Shown: positions 58,233 through 64,000 of the stretch, piece after piece
Layout of the letters: every line of letters begins with the position of its first letter
Position numbering within the stretch: position 1 is the first letter of the stretch
NCBI GenBank assembly: GCA_028723525.1
Contig: JAQYET010000060.1
Span: 124,001-188,000, forward strand
DNA from: Prevotellaceae bacterium
GTDB lineage: Bacteria; Bacteroidota; Bacteroidia; Bacteroidales; Bacteroidaceae
Reading direction: 5' to 3'
DNA length: 64,000 bases
The notes under the pieces: generated by a model
What the model was told of the DNA's origin: nothing
What the model saw: only the letters and a program-made list of their open reading frames with translations
Databases searched by the model: none
Position numbers and translations under genes: made by a program

Positions 58233-60653
58233 TCAGAAATGTAATTTCAAATCAACTCCCATTTGGAAAGGATTGCCACTTTGTGCAAAATACTGCTTTG
58301 TGGCATTGTTGAACGATGCAAAGGTATTGTATTTCGTACTTGTGAGATTGCGTCCCCACAGGCTCAAGTTCACGCAACCCAAGTCTGCATCGATGTGCGC
58401 TCCGAGTATGCAATAGAGTTTCTGGCTGAATGAGTTTGCCTCATTCCAGTATATCTTCCCATGCGCATAGGTGTTTGCTCCGATGGTAATGGCACGCAGA
58501 CCGGTGCTGGCAACCGGGAATGTGTAGTCAACCAATGCACTGATTGTGTGCTGTGGCACGAAAGGAATTCTTTTGTCATTGTATTTCACCACAACTTCTT
58601 TGCCATCTACAACAATGGCATCTTCATACTCCTTGAACGCGGCATGTGTGTAACCATAGTTCACTGCCCACGACATATTGTTGTCAAAAGCCTTTCCACG
58701 AAGTGACGCTTCCACACCACAACTGAAACTCTTTCCGGCATTTACCATCATGCGTCCAAACCCATAGTTGCCCGCCATAACAGAAAGTTGCTGGTTTCTA
58801 ACCTGCATGTAATAAACAGCGAGGTCGGCATGAACAGCATTCTCAAAAAGGTTCAGGTGGGTTCCTACCTCATAGTTCCAACTCACCTCCGGCTTGAACG
58901 ATATGGTTTTGTTCACCCTGTCATAGTCTTCGCTCGTGTGAGGTATGTCATAACTGCCGCGATTAGCCTTGTCACGGTTAGACATGAGTTCCGACTGCAT
59001 AATGTCGGAGAACATCTGAATGTTAAATCCACCGGCACGATAGCCTTTGCTCACGGTAGCATAGATATTGCTTCCGGTCTCGTCAAGACGATAACTGATG
59101 CCAAACTTAGGAAGCAGTTGGTTGAAATTACTGTCATCTCTGCCGTTGAACACCGACGACAACACATTTGTAGCCTCCTTACCCATTACATTTGCCGTCA
59201 TTGCCATGATTGCAGATGTGTCGTAATGCACTTTGTAATGATTGTAATCATAGCGCAGACCAAGGGTCAATGTGAACTTACCCAATGTTATGTTGCTTTC
59301 ATGGAACAAGCCAAGATTGAAATGCGGAGTATGAAATAGTCCGGGTACAGCCATGTCAACACTCATCGATATGCCGCCGGCTTTCGCTATCGCTGCCGCC
59401 GCTGCTGCTGCCGCTGCCGCTTCGGGCATACCTTTGTTGACCATGCTTGCCGTCATTGACGCCAATATTGCATTGTACATCTGCTGCTGTATGGCGTTGG
59501 CTATGTTCAATGTGGAAACATAGTCGAAATAAACCGGTGCGACGGTCTTGAGCCAGAGATAAGAGCCAAATGCTCCGGTGGTCCACTGCCATGCACCTTT
59601 CCTGTTGCTCTTCAATGTCAACTCCTGACTAAGTGAGTTCTGAAGTTGCCTCTGCTCCACATGAAGAAGGTCGATTGGCTGATAATCAACGTCCAGCATA
59701 AGATAATCTTTGAGGTGCTGATATGAAGTGGTGGAGAAGAAATCAAAGTAATTTCCACGAAATGTCAGGTTGAGTCCGGTGTTCAACATGTTACGGCGAT
59801 AGTTGCTTTGGCGGTTAGAAGACGGGCTTGCCGTCTCTCCAGTAGCGATATCCATTATGCCGTAGGGGAAACCATTTTGACGAACATACTGATAATCGGC
59901 GATGAGGTCTGCAGTCCAGCGTTTGCCATCGGCATAGGCAAGTCGGAAGCGTCCGCCTGCTTCGTTGTATTTGTCGGCATGCTGTCCTGTCGTCTGATTA
60001 CGCAGGAAACCGTTCTGACCGTTATAAAATCCGGCAAGCGAGATACCGAAACGAGTGCCTAACTTTGCAAAATGCTCTATCTGAGCGTTGCGATAAGAGC
60101 GTGATCCCCAGCCCAATGAGACATCGGTGCCTTGATATTTCAGAGGATTTTTTGAATAAAGGCGTATCATTCCGCCCTCGGTATTCATGCCGTAGAGAGT
60201 TCCCTGCGGACCACGCAGGAAGTCAACACGTTCTATTGAATATGTATGGAAATTATACTGACTATTGGTTGCCAACGGCATGCCATCTAAATAAATTCCG
60301 ATTGCCGGACTGTTGATGCGCGAACCGATACCACGTACATAAATCGATGAGGTGTAACGCGAACCATAATTCGGCATTGCAAGCGACGGCACGTAAGAAG
60401 ACAGGTCGCGAAGGTCGCGCACTCCAAGGGAGTTTATTTCCGTATTGGAGAACATCGACGAACTTACCGGCTGCATACGCAGGCGGAACTGTTCCTTAGG
60501 TTGAGATATTACGAACACTTCGTCAAGGTCGTAAACTCTCGAACTATCTGAAAGTGATGTGATTGGAGTGCCATTGAAGACTCCCGCCGATGCAGAGATG
60601 GCTGACAACAGCAATGTTAGGGACAAAATCTTTTTTCTCATAATGAAATTCAT
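58233..60653 (-). CDS. TonB-dependent outer-membrane receptor
   Basis: An 806-residue receptor. The signal peptide (about 5-24) and a short extension precede a plug domain with LRDLSSYVPSLAMP, YVRGIGSRINSPAIGIYLDG and RGPQGTLYGMNTEGG, then a 22-strand barrel ending in aromatic HF-type residues. There is no adjacent SusD, so it is more likely an iron-complex or cofactor receptor than a glycan one. A run of ten alanines lies at residues 412-421 (bases 59391-59420). The start is 60653 or the ATG at 60641. Confidence 0.9.
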   Translation of the reverse strand: MNFIMRKKILSLTLLLSAISASAGVFNGTPITSLSDSSRVYDLDEVFVISQPKEQFRLRMQPVSSSMFSNTEINSLGVRDLRDLSSYVPSLAMPNYGSRYTSSIYVRGIGSRINSPAIGIYLDGMPLATNSQYNFHTYSIERVDFLRGPQGTLYGMNTEGGMIRLYSKNPLKYQGTDVSLGWGSRSYRNAQIEHFAKLGTRFGISLAGFYNGQNGFLRNQTTGQHADKYNEAGGRFRLAYADGKRWTADLIADYQYVRQNGFPYGIMDIATGETASPSSNRQSNYRRNMLNTGLNLTFRGNYFDFFSTTSYQHLKDYLMLDVDYQPIDLLHVEQRQLQNSLSQELTLKSNRKGAWQWTTGAFGSYLWLKTVAPVYFDYVSTLNIANAIQQQMYNAILASMTASMVNKGMPEAAAAAAAAAAIAKAGGISMSVDMAVPGLFHTPHFNLGLFHESNITLGKFTLTLGLRYDYNHYKVHYDTSAIMAMTANVMGKEATNVLSSVFNGRDDSNFNQLLPKFGISYRLDETGSNIYATVSKGYRAGGFNIQMFSDIMQSELMSNRDKANRGSYDIPHTSEDYDRVNKTISFKPEVSWNYEVGTHLNLFENAVHADLAVYYMQVRNQQLSVMAGNYGFGRMMVNAGKSFSCGVEASLRGKAFDNNMSWAVNYGYTHAAFKEYEDAIVVDGKEVVVKYNDKRIPFVPQHTISALVDYTFPVASTGLRAITIGANTYAHGKIYWNEANSFSQKLYCILGAHIDADLGCVNLSLWGRNLTSTKYNTFASFNNATKQYFAQSGNPFQMGVDLKLHF

Positions 60654-60669
60654 AATTGTTTTTCGGGTG

Positions 60670-60677
60670 CAAAGGTA
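60670..60677 (-). promoter_or_regulatory. -7 promoter box for the TonB receptor gene
   Basis: The minus strand reads TACCTTTG, an exact TAnnTTTG box, 17 bp ahead of the start at 60653. Confidence 0.65.
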
Positions 60678-60776
60678 TGAGAATTGATGAAAACACACAA
60701 TCCTTATTTGTTTGGATTTTAATCCTTAATATTGTTTGGGGAACTAAGATTTACGATAAATTTAACATATCGCTCA

Positions 60777-61787
60777 CTATTCATTCAACACCCCACATGC
60801 CGGACAATGCCCTTTCCTATACATGATATGACCACAGTTGCCGCACACATAGCGTGCTCGGGCATGGCGGATATATCGCGAAAGAGCAAAATAGATGTAG
60901 GCGGCAAGCAGGAAATAACCTACATACCACAGGGTGGATACGCTGAAAATGATGTAGTCGGCAGCGCATACCGCAGATAGTCCGCATAGATATAGCAGGG
61001 CATCACCAAACGGAAGGTGGTGGCGTACTACGTCGATGCAGGCAAGCCATAATATTAACATGGTCCAAACAGAAACGAGAAAAACAGAGAGCCACGGCTC
61101 AACAATAAAAGGGTTGAGCGTGGGATGAAAATAGAACTCACGCCACGTGTCGGGGACGAAATTCTGTATAGAGGCATAGAAAGACGCCGAGGCAGACACG
61201 ATTATCGTAAGCAGAGTGGGATAAAAAGAGGGTATGTCATTGAAATGAACCAACTTCGCGTTGTTGCGGAACGATGTTCTCACTATGTATGCCACGGATA
61301 TCAGGATTATGACAACAATGAAAATAACATAATGAACATCACTGAAAATGGATATGAACTTTGAAATGGGGTCGTCGGGAACCACCACAGGCAAGATGTC
61401 TGACTCGCGTGCCCAACCGAATGTGAGTTGGTCGCGTGCCACTTGTAGCCAAACACTGTCCTTGGTGTCGTGCGGGATTATACGTATGTCGGCAACTACG
61501 ATGTGGTCGCCTTTCATGAGTGTAAGGCTGTCCACGGGCATTCCAATTAGTGCCTCTTCCGGAAGTTGTTTAAGAAGAGTTACCGAAGACTTGCTTATAA
61601 CAAAATTATAGTTCTGCGAATAGTGGTGCTCCTGCTCGAAAACCAGACTGTCTATTTGCTTTGGAGTGAGCATAACGGTGTCGGCAATGGCATCGCGACG
61701 TGCTTTTACTCCATTGCCACAAGAGCATAACGAGAGCAAAACCAATGGCAGAAGCACTAACAACAGTAACTTTACTCTATTCAGCAT
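60777..61787 (-). CDS. Zinc-ribbon membrane lipoprotein, function unknown
   Basis: A 336-residue protein with a lipoprotein-like N-terminus (LLSLCSCG), a periplasmic segment (about 25-145), about six membrane helices, and a C-terminal zinc ribbon with CGNC and CPAC (about 317-332). The mixed layout, lipobox first and a cytoplasmic-style zinc ribbon last, is unusual. I recognise no named family. The start at 61787 is chosen; an ATG at 61793 is also possible. It overlaps the end of the U32 gene by about 11 bp. Confidence 0.7.
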   Translation of the reverse strand: MLNRVKLLLLVLLPLVLLSLCSCGNGVKARRDAIADTVMLTPKQIDSLVFEQEHHYSQNYNFVISKSSVTLLKQLPEEALIGMPVDSLTLMKGDHIVVADIRIIPHDTKDSVWLQVARDQLTFGWARESDILPVVVPDDPISKFISIFSDVHYVIFIVVIILISVAYIVRTSFRNNAKLVHFNDIPSFYPTLLTIIVSASASFYASIQNFVPDTWREFYFHPTLNPFIVEPWLSVFLVSVWTMLILWLACIDVVRHHLPFGDALLYLCGLSAVCAADYIIFSVSTLWYVGYFLLAAYIYFALSRYIRHARARYVCGNCGHIMYRKGHCPACGVLNE

Positions 61788-63654
61788 ACACATTCATCTG
61801 ACAGTTTTTACAATCAAACTCTAACGGAAAACGACGACCGTCGGGGAGTGTCAATACTAATGGCTCATGCCATGTGGGGCGTTTACCGCCATGTTTTACA
61901 CAGTAGCCGAGATTGTAGCGCAGGCAATGCCGGCACTGCATCACGAGCGGATTATTCATTTTCGCCTTCAGTTCGAAAGCTTCACCGATGTTTTTTGCTC
62001 CACATTTTTTGTAGAAATCACGAGCGACCCGATTGCTTATATTATATAGATAAGGTATATCAGACGCCGGAGGACTAATGTAAGGGCGTTCCTTTTCCGT
62101 CTGCATTGACATTCTTTCCTGCTTCATGTTGTTGACAATGGCTTCTGTGAGAAGTGCCGACACATCGCGGCGCAGTGAAGAAAGAAGACTCGAAGGGATA
62201 AAGCGTTTGAAATCTGACGGTTCGAAATACACTTCCATGCACTTGAAAGGAGTGTCGCCGAGTTTTGTCAACTGCCTCACTATGTTTTCCTGCTGCGGCG
62301 TCTTTGCGTCTTGTTTTTCAGCAGAGAGCGTGGCTGTTGCCATAATCTCAACGGCATCAGCAGTCCCATTTATCTTGGCTTTCAGAGAGAAACCTTCATC
62401 AGTCTCGCTGAGCATCAGTGTTATCGGTATCTTTCGTGATGCTGTCTCGCGCGACAGTTCTCGCTCAAACTGCATGTCATTGTTGCGATAAAGCGACATT
62501 CCGGCTTTCAACGCAGATGGCATCTTTGCCGGTATGAGGAAATTATTCTCGGCACGGTTTACGCGGAAACCTTCGAGTTCGCGATCGCCGTTGATATAAC
62601 ACAGACCGTCTCCGTTGGCAAACGACGACGTGCCTGCCACGATAATGCGCGAGCCTATTATCTCTTTTACCTTGCCGACATATTCACCTATCGCCTTAGG
62701 GGTGTCGGGAGACGAGATGTCTGCACTCCTTCCATTGATAAAGTAGTCTGTAAAGCCGCGGTTGAAGGTTTTATGCAGGTTTGGCGTAAAGAAGTATTCA
62801 ACTGCTCCGAGAGATGCCCTTGCGAGTCTGCCACCGCTTTTCCTGATTATATCATCAAGTCTCCGGCTGTATGCCGATACCACATTCTTTACATAGGCGG
62901 CATCTTTCAGCCGTCCCTCTATCTTGAATGAGGTTACTCCGGAGTCTATAAGTTGCTCAATATTGTCAATTCTGCACATATCTTTCAGCGACAACAAATA
63001 GCGCGGGCGGTCAATTTTATTGCCATCGGCATCTTCAAGTTGGAACTTCAACCGACAGAATTGCGCACACGCTCCACGGTTTGCACTACGCCCGAAACAA
63101 TGTTGCGAGGCATAACACTGACCGCTGTAGCTGACACACAACGCTCCATGAACAAAGGCTTCGAGTTCCATGTCGGGAACGGCACGGTGTATCTCCGCAA
63201 TCTCCTCTGCCGACAACTCGCGGGCAAGGACAACACGGCGGAAACCAACAGACTGAAGCCATTTCACCTTTTCGACAGAACGGTTATCTGTCTGGGTGCT
63301 TGCATGGAGAGAGAAGGAATGGGGCATACATTCGACACTCTGCAATACAGCCATGTCTTGCACCAATACGGCATCAACACCGATTTTCTCAAAATCAGAC
63401 AACAGGCGTCGGGTGTCTTCTATCTCGTCGTCATATAAAATGGTGTTTACAGTGACATATACTTTAGCGGAATATGTATGGGCAAACCGGCACAACTTCT
63501 CTATATCTTCTATCGAATTGCCTGCAGCTGCACGAGCACCGAAGCGGTTTGCTCCGATATATACGGCATCTGCCCCATGTGTAATGGCTGCGATGCCACA
63601 TTCTAAATCCTTTGCAGGTGCGAGCAATTCTATCTGTCGTTTCATATCATTCAA
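61777..63654 (-). CDS. U32-family peptidase-like RNA hydroxylation protein (RlhA type)
   Basis: A 625-residue U32 protein. The family signature FVHGALCVSYSGQCYASQ (about residues 167-184) and following Cys residues likely hold an iron-sulphur cluster. A DUF3656-like middle and a Cys-rich C-terminus (CRHCLRYNLGYC, then CKNCQM) follow. E. coli relatives RlhA and TrhP hydroxylate rRNA or tRNA using prephenate; this size and the DUF3656-like region favour RlhA. Protease activity is doubtful. It is 1 bp from the upstream flavoprotein stop. Confidence 0.87.
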   Translation of the reverse strand: MNDMKRQIELLAPAKDLECGIAAITHGADAVYIGANRFGARAAAGNSIEDIEKLCRFAHTYSAKVYVTVNTILYDDEIEDTRRLLSDFEKIGVDAVLVQDMAVLQSVECMPHSFSLHASTQTDNRSVEKVKWLQSVGFRRVVLARELSAEEIAEIHRAVPDMELEAFVHGALCVSYSGQCYASQHCFGRSANRGACAQFCRLKFQLEDADGNKIDRPRYLLSLKDMCRIDNIEQLIDSGVTSFKIEGRLKDAAYVKNVVSAYSRRLDDIIRKSGGRLARASLGAVEYFFTPNLHKTFNRGFTDYFINGRSADISSPDTPKAIGEYVGKVKEIIGSRIIVAGTSSFANGDGLCYINGDRELEGFRVNRAENNFLIPAKMPSALKAGMSLYRNNDMQFERELSRETASRKIPITLMLSETDEGFSLKAKINGTADAVEIMATATLSAEKQDAKTPQQENIVRQLTKLGDTPFKCMEVYFEPSDFKRFIPSSLLSSLRRDVSALLTEAIVNNMKQERMSMQTEKERPYISPPASDIPYLYNISNRVARDFYKKCGAKNIGEAFELKAKMNNPLVMQCRHCLRYNLGYCVKHGGKRPTWHEPLVLTLPDGRRFPLEFDCKNCQMNVYAE

Positions 63655-64000
63655 TCAAAAACAAGAAGACTCTGCCGCGGCAAGCATATCGGCACATCGT
63701 TCGCCGTCAATGGCTGCCGAAACTATACCTCCTGCATATCCGGCACCTTCGCCACAGGGAAAAAGTCCATGCAGCCTGACGTGCATCATTGTAATGTTGT
63801 CTCGTAAAATACGTATTGGCGAAGACGTTCTGGACTCCACGGCGATGAGACATGCGTCGTTGGTAAGGAAGCCACGGCTATACTGTCCGAACTTCTTGAA
63901 ACCTTCGCGCAGCCGGGATGAGATGAAATCGGGAAGCCAAAAGTGTATCGGCGAGGAAATAATTCCCGGCGCGTAACTGCTCTCCGGCAGGTCGTAAGAC
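63655..64000 (-). CDS. COG2509-type FAD-dependent oxidoreductase, C-terminal part
   Basis: A partial gene that runs off the window end. The last about 114 residues are visible, with YAPGIISSPIHFWLPDFISS, VESRTSSPIRILRD and the flavin-binding LFPCGEGAGYAGGI, followed by SAAIDGERCA. This matches the C-terminal half of the large uncharacterised FAD-dependent dehydrogenases of COG2509. The substrate is unknown. The start is outside the window. The stop is directly followed by the U32 gene. Confidence 0.88.
   Translation of the reverse strand, partial: SYDLPESSYAPGIISSPIHFWLPDFISSRLREGFKKFGQYSRGFLTNDACLIAVESRTSSPIRILRDNITMMHVRLHGLFPCGEGAGYAGGIVSAAIDGERCADMLAAAESSCF

Noticed and set aside
58233..60653. 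TonB receptor as a SusC in a polysaccharide locus
   Set aside because: There is no SusD, no carboxypeptidase-regulatory-like domain at the N-terminus and no glycosidase nearby.

Overview
The window looks like chromosome from a Bacteroidota species, most likely a Prevotella-like member of the Bacteroidales. Four things support this. (1) More than twenty start sites carry the phylum's -7 promoter box TAnnTTTG, usually written TACCTTTG or TAACTTTG. (2) There are Bacteroidales-type proteins: DUF5687, DUF5715-like, a GHL10-type glycoside hydrolase, a LolA-like protein next to FtsK, and a secreted endonuclease with a C-terminal type IX sorting tail. (3) The pyrB-pyrI pair is present. (4) Start contexts are A-rich rather than strong Shine-Dalgarno. 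No phage, transposase, integrase, CRISPR array, restriction system or rRNA was found; nearly everything is housekeeping or cell-envelope content. The species is not resolved.

Layout. 1-770: no convincing gene, but a terminator, a long hairpin, scattered repeats and the first phased repeat array. 771-7339: sugar kinase, tRNA-Arg, TRIC/UPF0126 channel, RarA, an acidic unknown protein, a DUF5715-like peptidase, ComM. 7423-12668: GDP-fucose pathway (manC, gmd, fcl), a Wza-like export lipoprotein and a secreted nuclease. 12780-22911: class A PBP, pyrBI, an MltF-like transglycosylase, C69 and M23 peptidases, nadC, a small outer-membrane barrel. 22939-34560: CstA, GHL10, TrmH-type methyltransferase, lysS, gpsA, YraN, MenE, Fmt, ClC channel. 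34573-41515: TsaC, YqaA/DedA-like protein, a membrane protein, purD, tilS, RlmI-like methyltransferase, a 3'-5' exonuclease. 41631-46258: ftsK, LolA-like, DUF5687. 46306-49298: two tRNA-Asp, then a tightly overlapping recR / membrane protein / glycosyltransferase / acetyltransferase operon. 49390-53477: engB, an ABC-F ATPase, and an OhrR-type peroxide regulon (small winged-helix protein, glutathione peroxidase, OhrR). 53686-60653: AspT-family transporter with a LuxR regulator, a lactate permease, a TonB-dependent receptor. 60777-64000: a zinc-ribbon lipoprotein, a U32 protein and the end of a COG2509 flavoprotein.

The most unusual signal is a family of intergenic arrays. At 658-738, 18033-18113, 27117-27197 and 56033-56113 there are exactly four copies of a 15-bp near-palindrome (AAWWT-CGSCG-AWWTT or its GGGCG variant), always starting 22 bp apart and separated by 7-nt spacers. 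Every array is 81 bp long, lies 33-123 bp after the 3' end of a gene, and (where both neighbours are visible) sits between two genes reading the same way. One array forms two perfect 15-bp hairpins, and another carries a changed core with matching changes in the opposite arm. The exact 22-bp phase, about two helical turns, suggests a folded RNA/DNA element or a site for a multimeric DNA-binding protein. A second regulatory signal is a pair of 20-bp sites at 51941-51960 and 51984-52003 in front of the peroxide operon, one overlapping the -33 region.
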